Shown here one piece after another: positions 60,901 to 64,000 of a DNA stretch of 64,000 nt (position 1 is the stretch's first letter; every line of letters starts with the position of its first letter). Under the pieces are notes generated by a model. That model was not told where the DNA came from. It worked only from the letters and a program-made list of their open reading frames with translations, and searched no databases. The translations under genes were made by a program, and so were the position numbers. The DNA is from Rapana venosa (lineage: Eukaryota > Mollusca > Gastropoda > Neogastropoda > Muricidae): positions 10,725,131 to 10,789,130 of the forward strand of contig CM054135.1 in assembly GCA_028751875.1 (NCBI GenBank), in the 5' to 3' direction.

Positions 60901-63721
60901 TCCATGGCCGACAAGTGGTCAGAGTCCAAGGCCAAGATCTGAGAACAGGGGCTGGGAACCCGGTGATCGTACACCGCCCCACTGGCCTGGATACAACATC
61001 AACAGCAGCTCTTTGTTCATCAACAGTTCACGTCCAGAGAAAGCCCAGCTTCGTTAACGGTTCATTTCCTACAGAAAGCCACACACGCTACTGCTGCTTT
61101 CAACGGTGTTTATTTTTATTTATTTATTTATTCTTTTATATCAAGGATAATGGAATAAGCACTCATGTGCTTTTTTACATCCAGTCCCCGTGTGTATGCG
61201 GTTTTGTAAATTTTGTCATGTTTCCACCGGCACACAATGGCCTACTCTTCCGAAAAGCGGAACAGGATTTAACGTGTGCACAAGATGTTCTGCATGCGTT
61301 TGAACATGGGGCCTTGGTTTATAGTCTCATCCGAAGGAGATAGAGAGGCATAGAGAGGACAGTCTACCCTCCACGCTGGCATTCTATCAATGCTGAATGC
61401 TTCAGACTGTTACCACAATATGATTAAAATCATCTTTGTTTGATTTCTTTCTTATATCTATTTCCCATGGAGGACAGGTTGAAAAATAGTTATTGTGTAT
61501 GCTTATTCATTTTTTCCTGTCTCAACCTGTCACCCCTGTCCAAACCACTTTTTCTCAATGTCCCAACCCCCTTCTCTCTCTCCCCTGTCCCAACCCCCTT
61601 CTCCCTCTCCCCTGTCCCAACCCCCTTCTCCCTCTCCCCTGTCCCAACTCCCTTCTCCCCCTGTCCCAACTCCCTTCTCTCTCTCCCCTGTCCCATCAAC
61701 CCTTCTCCCCCTGTCCCATCAACCCTTCTCCCCCTGTCCCATCAACCCTTCTCCCCCTGTCCCATCAACCCTTCTCCCCCTGTCCCATCAACCCTTCTCC
61801 CCCTGTCCCAACTCCCCTTCTCCTCTCATCCCCTGTCCCATCAACCCTTCTCCCCCTGTCCCATCAACCCTTCTCCCCCTGTCCCAACTCCCTTCTCTCT
61901 CTCCCCTGTCCCATCAACCCTTCTCCCCCTTGGCCAACCACCCTCTCTCCCCCTGTCAAAACCACCTTCTCACTGTCCCCCCCACCCAGCCTCAATGATC
62001 CCCCGCCCTTCCTCCACCAAAGTAAAGTATTTCAGACCTGACCTGACCTGACCTGACCTGACCTGACTTGACCGGACCTGACCTCACCTCTGCCTGTCGG
62101 TAGGTCAGGAAGGAGTGGTCTCCCCCGGCAAAAATCCTCTGCACCACCAGCGGGGCGCCCTCGTTGTTCACCTGCATGGGCGTGGCCGACTTGTGGCCCC
62201 CCCCCTCCTCCCCCCCCTCCCCCCTGCAGCGGGGGGGAGGGGCCACGAAGGGGCCGTGCACCCGGCAGGGCAGGTTCCTGCTGGAGAACACCTCCTGCCC
62301 CAGCTGCCCGCTCTCCCCCAGACCAAACGAGTACAGCCGGCCCGAGTTGGGCACGTAGGCCAGCGTGTGACACCTGCCGACAACACAGTGGTGGACAGGG
62401 TCAGGGCCGGCACAGTTACTTTTACTGTTGGGAACGCCCGAGGCTGGACATGGGCAAAATGTCAAAATGGGCAAAATGTCAAAATGGGCAAACTCTCAAA
62501 ATGGGCAAACTCTCAAGAAGTCCTTCAAAAGAACGCTACGCCTCGCCCACTTTACCGCTGGGCGCCGTTTTAGGCAGGCGGAGGTGAAGTTGCTGATTTT
62601 GCGATTTTGATGGATTTATAAAACTACAGCCCGTTCTTCTACCTTGTACTGAGGTATCAAGGTATGTTTTTGTTTTTACTTTTGCTTTAAAAACGCATTA
62701 AAAAACACCCAAGCCCTTATTCTTACCACCTATTATGATGCCAAACTGGCCAATTTCTCAAGTTGTCACTTTCTGCAGTCTTCCATTTTAATTTGTGATA
62801 ACATTTCATAGAATTGTTCAATTTTCAATCTTTTAAAAAAAAAAAAAATTTTAATTGAATAGTCTTTTACTGCAGATTAACAACATGTGAACAACTTAAA
62901 ATTGACCTCCTGTGCATGTGACTCATTATGTGGTGGAGGGTCACAAATGAGGGATGTGGCGTTACAGGTGATTATGTCATGGACTTTCAACTATCACAGT
63001 GCATTCATGACATGTGATGAATCAGAATATAGATGTGAATCGTTGATACTGCAATGTTTGATTCCAAAATACTTTGCACAAAGATTATCTACCACCTTGT
63101 AATAAATAAACCAAAGATAAACTTATGTACAGTTTGCAAGTATGTGAGTATTCCCATACATTAAACAAGCAGACAACATCAAACAAAACATTCCTGCTTT
63201 CATATTCCCAATCACATCTTAAACAAGCAGACCACATCAAACAAAACATTCCTGCTTTCATATTCCCGATCACATCTTTACCTCCAAACTGTCCCAACCC
63301 TTGCCATCTTGTGTTCACATCTGAACACATTTCATGACCTTAATGTTCCAATCCATTCAAGTCACAACTGAGTTCCTCCAACTTTTTTACATAATAAAAG
63401 TAGCTAATGCCTTTAAAGCAGCATTCCAAGTAACAAACAACATGGACCCCCCCCAAAAAGTGACTGAACCTCACACTGAAACCAGGGACACTGCTGGATG
63501 ATGGAGTGAACAACCAGAAATGAGAACACACGCAGAACAGAACAAGCCATGTTCAGGGATGGGGGCGTCAGCTAAAGGGAGAACACCCACCTGCCACAGG
63601 CGATCTGTGTGACCTCGCTTCCGGACAGTTCCATGACTTGTCGCGGGACGATGACGTCTTCATTGTTGCCGTGACCCAGCTGCCCGAATGACCCCGCCCC
63701 GAAGGTGAACACTCGTCCATC
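32745..63721 (-). CDS. HERC4: HERC4-like HECT E3 ubiquitin ligase, 3' part (5' end outside window)
   Basis: E3 enzyme that accepts ubiquitin from an E2 on a HECT cysteine and passes it to a substrate. RCC1 repeats form an N-terminal beta-propeller. On the minus strand I traced 21 exons from 63721 down to the TAG stop at 32745-32747, about 754 codons. In order: two exons of RCC1 repeats (FTFGAGSFGQLGHG; YSFGLGESGQLG), linker exons with LPECHLFNE and WWGKLKP, then the HECT domain from the exon at 48536-48700 to HTCFNLLDLPKY, with catalytic Cys codon at 32844-32846, and the C terminus EGFGIV. Exon order, phases and motif spacing follow vertebrate HERC4 closely; HERC3 is the alternative paralogue name. 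One HECT block (between 36382 and 38823) was not found and one (near 35107) is broken. N-terminal RCC1 repeats must lie beyond 64000. Confidence 0.93.
32905..34230. repeat. Minisatellite, about 40-48 bp unit, beside the last HERC4 exon
   Basis: About 28 units of the type CATTACCTGACACACACACC followed by ATCACAATACTGTTATATTG and TCAA. The block 33201-33463 is repeated almost exactly at 33523-33785 (offset 322 bp). On the gene's strand many units contain TGTCAG|GTAATG. Confidence 0.93.
34555..34965 (+). mobile_element. SINE family E copy, near complete
   Basis: tRNA-like head near 34563-34640 with a box-B-like ggtggttcgatccccatg, body gaccatgagtggtggtctgg and ttgttcctggccaaattctg, then tgctgctcttgtggcggcac, ending ctttaaagtggtatgcag. 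Confidence 0.75.
35107..35155 (-). pseudogene. Broken candidate HERC4 exon for the SDRIP..LGM block
   Basis: On the minus strand a stretch ending ATATCAAG|GTGGGT (good donor) lies in the right order between x20 and the last exon. Read in three successive frames it gives RIPLV, LGMSS and IK, closely matching the HERC4 block SDRIPILGMKSLK, but no single frame is open with the right phase. It could be the real exon carrying small indel errors, a decayed copy, or chance. Confidence 0.35.
35225..35630 (-). mobile_element. SINE family B copy, diverged
   Basis: Tail ataatggaaataagcactta, middle gtttcgcacacaggacctca, body ttaactccagggtaaaaata and a decayed head at the right. Confidence 0.7.
35678..35965 (-). 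mobile_element. Repeat family F copy
   Basis: Starts with a CTTCTTCTTC tail, then caagtcaggcccagcacacc, ggaccaagaaggcagaaaat and gagggatagaaaagagggaa: the 225-575 element in reverse. Confidence 0.75.
36137..36250 (+). mobile_element. Poly-G (21 nt) and SINE family E 3' fragment
   Basis: Poly-G at 36137-36157, then tgctgctcttgtggtgatgc and the ccatgacttaaagtggggta end of family E. It ends about 30 bp from the donor of exon x20. Confidence 0.65.
36279..36381 (-). CDS. HERC4: HERC4-like exon x20: NTEYKGEY..FFWEVFH (HECT)
   Basis: Acceptor ttgcacag|AAC, donor CTTT|GTAAGT. Encodes NTEYKGEYYRYHETIKFFWE, VFHSFSLENKKKFL, matching HERC4 NTEYKGEYWAEHPTIKIFWEVFHELPLEKKKQFL. 103 nt, ends one base into a codon, so the following exon must be 2 mod 3 in length to meet the last exon in phase 0. 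Confidence 0.96.
37505..37715. repeat. Minisatellite, about 30-bp unit
   Basis: Seven imperfect units like ctatacaacattttctaagg with cttaaactg; units vary by single-base gains and losses. Confidence 0.85.
37775..38115. repeat. Minisatellite, about 40-bp unit
   Basis: About eight units containing ggaacaatcaacaacaggat and ggaacagttcctgcacaaca. Confidence 0.9.
38327..38690. mobile_element. Two short family F copies in inverted orientation
   Basis: 38327-38440 (-) has catatgagcgaaaatacttt and caaatcagacccagc; 38590-38690 (+) has tgctaggcctgacttgtaag and cattcaacaaagaagg. Confidence 0.6.
38824..38932 (-). CDS. HERC4: HERC4-like exon x19: YVDLYVDFTLNSSV (HECT)
   Basis: Acceptor tgttgcag|GGA, donor GTCCTG|GTAAGT. 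Encodes EEYVDLYVDFTLNSSVEAQF through FLKVCGGRVL, matching HERC4 FVDAYVDYIFNKSV...GFHKVCGGKVL. 109 nt, ends in phase 0. The next conserved block of about 25 residues was not found downstream. Confidence 0.95.
39055..39535. repeat. Minisatellite, about 43-bp unit, in a HERC4 intron
   Basis: About eleven units of cataaaccttcttcagtctt plus ctgggcaataacaacacccc and a variable C run. Two units lack the cttcagt core. Open frames (VLLLPRRLKKVYGGG) are artefacts. A (TG)n tract follows at 39722-39803. Confidence 0.95.
40199..40281 (-). CDS. HERC4: HERC4-like exon x18: HECT segment
   Basis: Acceptor gtgattcag|GTG, donor AACAA|GTCAGT. Encodes VNQEVFGEVKAMELCPGGTN and KVVTHEN, matching the VENFGATEVKELVLNGADTAVNKQN region of HERC4. 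83 nt; the last two bases join the next exon to give Lys. Confidence 0.92.
40498..40760 (-). mobile_element. LINE 3' remnant (C-terminal RT-associated domain)
   Basis: Minus-strand frame encodes IHWFGHVQRKADHHIKKRAM, GKRPKGRPSKTW and NKEEAQNRERWRWLINVKPP before a stop at 40517-40519, then a short GAA-rich tail. The (L)RWFGHV..R...KGRPxKTW pattern is typical of LINE C termini. The homologous region of the 22961-24213 element differs, so it is another family. Confidence 0.75.
40880..41225. repeat. CA microsatellites, (AAT)n element and a 22-bp triplet
   Basis: CA tracts at 40885-40980, (AAT)n plus atggaatttatatagcgctg at 40983-41055, three copies of aacaagtccaaatgcgcaca at 41105-41165, and CA/CCCACAC to 41219. 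Confidence 0.8.
41230..41640 (-). mobile_element. LINE 3' remnant (CR1/L2/Jockey-like C terminus)
   Basis: Minus strand encodes MRSLHWLPVPQRINYKISTL and YKCLHKTAPSYL, then after a frameshift near 41520 SRSLRSAADSLCL, GRRSFSVSGPSIWNGLPISL and FKSGLKTYLF. This is the widespread LHWLPV.QRI.YK...RAFS.agP.lWN.LP pattern at the end of many LINE ORFs. Confidence 0.8.
41825..41891 (-). CDS. HERC4: HERC4-like exon x17: LLDYEGEDVEDVFCLTF (HECT)
   Basis: Acceptor gtggtgcag|GAG, donor TTCTCT|GTGAGT. Encodes SLQELLDYEGEDVEDVFCLT followed by FS, matching HERC4 SMQQLLDYPEDDIEETFCLNF. 67 nt, ends in phase 0. Confidence 0.95.
42010..42405 (-). mobile_element. SINE family E copy
   Basis: Reverse copy from tctgcatgaaattcaagatg through gaccttgatttatcgcctca to a head-like ccattgatccaccatactgg. 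Confidence 0.75.
43027..43074 (-). CDS. HERC4: HERC4-like exon x16: TLEDLREFMPTVG (HECT)
   Basis: Acceptor tgtgcag|GCC, donor GGAAG|GTATGG. Encodes PITLEDLREFMPTVG, matching HERC4 SLDDLKELMPDVGR. 48 nt. Confidence 0.95.
43166..43480 (+). mobile_element. SINE family B copy
   Basis: Head ggggcaggatagcctagtta, body gggattttcccctggagtta, later cttcagatgagactataaac. Confidence 0.78.
43600..43800. repeat. Two tandem copies of a roughly 100-bp segment
   Basis: ggaaaacacactacgaggca at about 43630 recurs with few changes at about 43720, each followed by aaataaaagtaaaaattgta and gactgcacttctgcagt. The second copy ends about 35 bp from exon x15. Confidence 0.75.
43825..43943 (-). CDS. HERC4: HERC4-like exon x15: FHLIGTLCGLAIYN (HECT)
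   Basis: Acceptor gtgttgcag|ACG, donor CACAG|GTACAC. Encodes TFEGAEMFHLIGTLCGLAIY through LHFPLALFRKLLH, a hallmark of the HECT N-lobe. 119 nt, ends in phase 2. Copies of its first 13 nt plus the acceptor occur in the adjacent minisatellite. Confidence 0.97.
43966..45770. repeat. 1.8-kb minisatellite, about 21-25 bp unit, next to exon x15
   Basis: About 75 units of ACCCCTTTTACACACACACT with GCA or CCAG ends. The spurious 533-codon open frame (Pro/Thr/His repeats) arises from it. Three places (44028-44040, 44148-44160 and about 44286-44298) carry the first 13 nt of exon x15 plus an acceptor-like AG. Confidence 0.95.
45860..46135 (-). mobile_element. Repeat family F copy
   Basis: Reverse copy: tggctgacaagtcaggccca, agaatggaccaagaaggcag, ggatagaaaagagggaattt, ggggatgctatttataccga. 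Confidence 0.78.
46210..46305 (-). CDS. HERC4: HERC4-like exon x14: EFFMLLLREVLDPKYGMF (HECT)
   Basis: Acceptor gttgacag|GAG, donor GCTCAG|GTAACT. Encodes EFFMLLLREVLDPKYGMFLY and NEESRLMWFNAQ; matches HERC4 REFLL.MRELLDPKYGMF.YYEDSRLIWF. 32 codons. Confidence 0.97.
46385..47226. other. HERC4 intron between x14 and x13, no element recognised
   Basis: AT-rich unique DNA. No exon, SINE or array was identified. One CA-rich stretch follows the x14 acceptor at 46311-46345. Confidence 0.5.
47227..47274 (-). CDS. HERC4: HERC4-like exon x13: GEEAVDEGGVRK (HECT)
   Basis: Acceptor ttttcag|GTC, donor CGAAAG|GTCAGT. Encodes VIFLGEEAVDEGGVRK, the nearly invariant HECT motif F.GE.AVD.GGVRKEFF with the following exon. 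16 codons. Confidence 0.97.
47741..48026 (-). mobile_element. SINE family B tail and middle
   Basis: ggctagagctctgaagttca, then cgaaaggcagaacaggtttt and ctttatagtctcatccaaag. Next to it, 48060-48150 carries a reversed tRNA-like segment (gctgggaatcgaacccagaa) of another element. Confidence 0.7.
48186..48473 (-). mobile_element. SINE family A copy
   Basis: gtgttaccataacctatgtg to the head ccactgaactatcccatccc. It lies about 60 bp from the x12 donor, inside the HERC4 intron. Confidence 0.83.
48536..48700 (-). CDS. HERC4: HERC4-like exon x12: start of HECT domain
   Basis: Acceptor gtgtgcag|AAT, donor CTGAAG|GTCAGC. Encodes NAMEEVTRRNMMGLFMPIDP, then VLAMPITRQNIVKDTISILE and DLKKPLK, matching HERC4 VRRENIVGDAMEVLRK..YKKPLK. 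55 codons, phase 0. Confidence 0.96.
48727..48915. repeat. (AAT)n element and 40-bp triplicate
   Basis: aataataataaatggaatat..ggcgctgaatcttg at 48727-48765, then three near-exact copies of gcattcataacattcatacg plus tatgcaatcgaccaaacgct. Confidence 0.88.
49249..49335 (-). CDS. HERC4: HERC4-like exon x11: NYPFLFDAATKT segment, GC donor
   Basis: Acceptor gtgtgcag|GGC. Encodes GIHFCNYPFLFDAATKTILL through AHFQMR, matching HERC4 TYPFVFDAQAKTTLLQTDAVLQMQ. The donor reads ATGAGG|GCAAGT, so the intron is GC-AG; no GT gives the right frame there. 29 codons, phase 0. Confidence 0.93.
49395..51205 (-). mobile_element. SINE family B copy with internal 29-bp satellite expansion
   Basis: The left end is the B tail module (ctcagctacagctcttgagg) and the right end the tRNA-like head (aaccactaggctatcccgcc). 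The 29-bp piece atttaccaatggtgagattt plus tgtgtatag, itself part of the tail module, is repeated about 49 times at 49405-50840. From 50820 the normal SINE body resumes (gtagccgcattccgacttca). Confidence 0.88.
49405..50840. repeat. 29-bp satellite derived from a SINE
   Basis: About 49 units; variants (ccaaaggtgag, gcatatagatct, gcgtacagattc) form blocks, suggesting segmental duplication inside the array. Lies in the intron between exons x10 and x11. Confidence 0.95.
51300..51480. repeat. (GA)n microsatellite
   Basis: GA-rich tract, pure from about 51395 to 51478, giving Arg/Glu or Ser/Leu artefact frames. Confidence 0.95.
51543..51812 (-). mobile_element. SINE family A copy, head truncated
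   Basis: Nearly identical by eye to 5371-5656 but ends at aaagcgagtgct, losing the tRNA-like first 40 bp. It stops about 54 bp from exon x10. Confidence 0.83.
51866..51979 (-). CDS. HERC4: HERC4-like exon x10: FYVPDLKDVVNIRNDY segment
   Basis: Acceptor tgcgacag|GTG, donor CAACAG|GTCCTG. Encodes VNEDNHQVIPYTRFYVPD through NIRNDYTSWIMQKQQ, matching HERC4 FYIHEVQELIDIRNDYINW. The donor GTCCTG is weak; reading on would stop after three codons. 38 codons, phase 0. Confidence 0.94.
52085..52960. repeat. Minisatellite, about 50-54 bp compound unit
   Basis: Units of ctatggtcttatcagaactg with cttgtctgtcatgatactat and ggtctgtcgtaatg, some lacking one half. Gives spurious frames of 345 and 153 codons on the + strand. 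A (TG)n tract follows at 52958-52981. Confidence 0.95.
52985..53660. other. HERC4 intron between x10 and x9, no element recognised
   Basis: AT-rich unique sequence without exon-like or repeat-like signal. A small (ATT)n element with cagcgctatattaattccat lies at 53660-53747 just before exon x9. Confidence 0.5.
53755..53814 (-). CDS. HERC4: HERC4-like exon x9: LEIL helix
   Basis: Acceptor cttgtcag|GTG, donor AACTTG|GTGAGT. Encodes VSNRGLALHVSLEILKKLNL (20 codons), matching HERC4 FLHTALKVLEILHR. Phase 0 on both sides. Confidence 0.92.
53883..54224 (+). mobile_element. SINE family C copy
   Basis: Head ctatagatgagtggttaaga with box-B-like gtgggttcgaatctc at 53938-53952; tail cttgaagctctagctgagga. 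Ends about 70 bp beyond exon x9's acceptor side. Confidence 0.8.
54300..54385. repeat. Short 17-18 bp tandem repeat
   Basis: Five copies of catccttcgactcgtga type. Confidence 0.85.
54461..54856 (-). mobile_element. SINE family B copy
   Basis: gcaagagcttcgaagttcac at the left, ttaactccaggaggaagaaa body, and a decayed head at the right ending in catcctatccccc. Confidence 0.75.
55170..55513 (-). mobile_element. SINE family B copy
   Basis: Starts at a (TTG)n tail (attgttgttgttgttctttg), then tttcgcagaagtggagatgt and gtaaactccaggggaaaatc. It lies about 110 bp from exon x8. Confidence 0.75.
55623..55682 (-). CDS. HERC4: HERC4-like exon x8: helical linker
   Basis: Acceptor tgtttcag|ATT, donor ATGGAG|GTAAGT. 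Encodes IYKQCVEFLIRLSDTKNDME, 20 codons, phase 0 on both sides. Aligns without gaps to the HERC4 helix before the FLH.ALK.LEIL segment. Confidence 0.9.
55740..56920. other. HERC4 intron between x8 and x7, no element recognised
   Basis: No repeat array or exon seen. An open frame at 56209-56415 has a hydrophobic stretch but no homology, splice context or family resemblance. Confidence 0.5.
56925..56974 (-). CDS. HERC4: HERC4-like exon x7: WWGKLKP segment
   Basis: Acceptor ttgacag|GTCAG, donor GTCAAG|GTCAGT. Encodes GQWWGKLKPSCFNRLVK, matching the ENWWS.LEPPLF segment of HERC4. 50 nt; ends in phase 0. Confidence 0.92.
57526..57860 (+). mobile_element. SINE family C copy
   Basis: ctatagtctacaatgttcaa, tcaatcccatgggtccatga, ending gagctctagctgaggataaa. 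Followed by an A-rich tail. Confidence 0.78.
57994..58016. repeat. Poly-C tract beside exon x6 donor
   Basis: 23 consecutive C on the + strand, so poly-G in the HERC4 pre-mRNA about 20 nt after the splice donor. Confidence 0.85.
58038..58221 (-). CDS. HERC4: HERC4-like exon x6: LPECHLFNE segment
   Basis: Acceptor gtgtgtcag|ATC, donor TTCTAG|GTCAGT. Encodes ICSSLESMVRLS, VFLILPECHLFNEPKHFATL and PFGQSILNLDKPATKFL, which aligns with LPECPLMSDSNNF..PFG.ALVNLEKAPLKVL of HERC4. A 23-nt poly-C (57994-58016) sits about 20 nt into the following intron. Confidence 0.96.
58365..58738 (+). mobile_element. Repeat family F copy ending at exon x5 donor
   Basis: ggggtgcctgtcagtataaa, ctatccctctctttgtttct, gcgctgggcctgatttgtca, then a (GAA)n tail at 58683-58731. 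The tail ends within 10 nt of exon x5. Confidence 0.8.
58740..58851 (-). CDS. HERC4: HERC4-like exon x5: GVDM segment, flanked by inverted repeats
   Basis: Acceptor gtgagcag|GAACG, donor CAGAAG|GTAATA. Encodes NEEHCPSSSKNHGVDMDLVR through VIIKQK, matching the GVDM..AR.LF region of HERC4. 112 nt, so skipping it would shift the frame. Opposite-orientation copies of one repeat family lie within about 10 nt of its donor and about 30-40 nt of its acceptor. Confidence 0.93.
58880..59195 (-). mobile_element. Repeat family F copy upstream of exon x5
   Basis: Reverse orientation: cttctgctaagacagcaact, gcctgacaagtcaagctcag, gatagaaaagagggaattcc, ggggatgctgtttatactgg. Begins about 30-40 nt from the x5 acceptor, separated by a (CA)n. 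Confidence 0.8.
59196..59829. other. HERC4 intron between x5 and x4; CA-rich tract
   Basis: CA-type low complexity at 59640-59810; otherwise nothing recognised. Confidence 0.55.
59830..59886 (-). CDS. HERC4: HERC4-like exon x4: CLNGSFL segment
   Basis: Acceptor ttatttcag|GGAAAT, donor TTCC|GTAAGT. Encodes EICKIFSHAACLNGSFLL; the CLNGSFL string is identical to that of vertebrate HERC3/HERC4. 57 nt. Confidence 0.93.
60333..60608 (-). mobile_element. SINE family D copy (young), full head
   Basis: About 98% identical by eye to 24953-25226. The minus-strand head begins GGAGGCACCGTGGTCGAGTG and carries GGTTCGATCCCGC. It sits in the HERC4 intron between x4 and x3. Confidence 0.88.
60859..60986 (-). 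CDS. HERC4: HERC4-like exon x3: linker after the RCC1 propeller
   Basis: Acceptor tatccag|GCC, donor TCTGA|GTGAGT. Encodes ASGAVYDHRVPSPCSQIL through PPSMELS. Sequence is weakly conserved; assignment rests on frame, splice signals and position between better conserved exons. Confidence 0.8.
61110..61345 (-). mobile_element. SINE family B 3' half
   Basis: (ATTT)n tract, then tcaaggataatggaataagc, catccagtccccgtgtgtat and tatagtctcatccgaaggag. The head is missing. Confidence 0.72.
61540..61980. repeat. C-rich minisatellite, about 23-bp unit
   Basis: About 18 units of cccctgtcccatcaaccctt with ctc, or cccaacccccttctccctct. Spurious Pro/Ser-rich frames of up to 203 codons arise here. Confidence 0.95.
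62036..62086. repeat. (ACCTG)n pentamer array abutting exon x2 donor
   Basis: About nine ACCTG units on the + strand (with variants ACTTG and ACCGG), which read AGGTC on the gene strand; the array runs into the exon x2 donor at 62087. Confidence 0.9.
62088..62373 (-). CDS. HERC4: HERC4-like exon x2: RCC1 repeat with Gly/Glu-rich insert
   Basis: Acceptor gtcggcag|GTGTCAC, donor CAGAG|GTGAGG. Encodes CHTLAYVPNSGRLYSFGLG, a variable loop rich in Pro, Gly and Glu, then VVQRIFAGGDHSFLTY, matching the RIFSGGDQSF segment of HERC4. 286 nt; ends in phase 0. The donor abuts a GTCAG pentamer array. Confidence 0.94.
62447..62520. repeat. Short tandem repeat of 15-16 bp
   Basis: Four to five copies of gggcaaaatgtcaaaat, or aactctcaaaatgggc variants, in the intron just upstream of exon x2. 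Confidence 0.8.
62521..63590. other. HERC4 intron between x2 and x1; a 58-bp duplicate
   Basis: 63150-63280 contains two tandem copies of aaacaagcagaccacatcaa plus aacattcctgctttcatatt. Otherwise no element recognised. Confidence 0.6.
63591..63721 (-). CDS. HERC4: HERC4-like exon x1: RCC1 repeat
   Basis: Acceptor gtacacag|GAT, donor GGCAG|GTGGGT. Encodes DGRVFTFGAGSFGQLGHG through TQIACG, a typical RCC1 blade ending in the IACG motif. 131 nt, leaving AG for the next codon (Arg). Confidence 0.95.
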
Positions 63722-64000
63722 CTGTGTACACATGTTTAGATGGTTTCGAAGTACACTTTCAAACCTTTTTCATTCCTTTTTTAAATATTTGTTGTTGCTG
63801 TTTTTCATGTGAAGTAGTATGTGTGTATGTGTGTGTGTCTGTGTTTTGTGTGTGTGTGTGTGGCATGCGCTGCGTGCATGCATGCATATGTGTGTGCAGA
63901 CTGTGTAAGAAGTGAATACCAGGAATACAACACTAACAAAAGCACAGCAATGAGGCAGCAAAAAAAAAAAAAAAAACCCAAAAAACCCCATAACAATGAA
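63722..64000 (-). other. Intron upstream of exon x1, to window edge
   Basis: (TG)n at 63818-63865 and poly-A at 63960-63976. The next upstream RCC1 exon is beyond the window. Confidence 0.6.

Noticed and set aside
61440..62051. Pro/Ser-rich frames up to 203 codons
   Set aside because: They translate the C-rich 23-bp minisatellite; all three frames are open for the same reason.

Overview
This window is nuclear DNA of an animal, most likely a lophotrochozoan and probably a gastropod mollusc. The evidence is short exons split by long introns with GT-AG borders, very dense microsatellites and minisatellites, many tRNA-derived SINE copies and LINE remnants, and two conserved animal genes. The species cannot be fixed from the sequence alone. 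No bacterial, viral or organellar gene block, CRISPR array or true tRNA/rRNA gene was seen.

Layout. Positions 1-12,490 hold no recognisable host gene, only SINEs, (TG)n/(CA)n arrays, poly-C tracts and one LINE 3' remnant. A complete three-exon eIF4E-binding protein gene (4E-BP) lies on the + strand at 12,647-17,778, probably with a 3' UTR reaching about 20,550. Intron 1 contains a G-rich minisatellite of about 0.9 kb. From 20,560 to about 32,250 is intergenic DNA with SINEs, a 5'-truncated LINE carrying a reverse transcriptase (22,961-24,213) and a 22-bp-class minisatellite. From 32,256 to the right edge lies the 3' part of a large minus-strand gene for a HERC4-like HECT E3 ubiquitin ligase. 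Twenty-one exons were resolved by hand with consistent splice phases: two encode RCC1 repeats, eight a helical linker, and the rest most of the HECT domain, including the catalytic cysteine and the stop codon. The 5' exons lie beyond position 64,000. The two genes are convergent (tail to tail).

The genes serve different conserved pathways: translational repression under TOR control (4E-BP) and ubiquitin transfer (HERC4). Nothing indicates a functional link. One conserved HECT block expected between 36,382 and 38,823 was not found, and another (near 35,107-35,155) is present only as a broken, multi-frame match; both may reflect assembly errors in repeat-rich introns.

The most interesting signals concern repeats acting on gene structure. 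A HERC4 exon sits between two inverted copies of one repeat family. A 1.8-kb minisatellite has copied the 3' splice site of the neighbouring exon. A 1.4-kb satellite grew from an internal segment of a SINE. A pentamer array of splice-site-like units abuts a splice donor. One intron uses a GC-AG border. I found no convincing new multi-gene system. All positions and alignments were derived by eye, with no database search.
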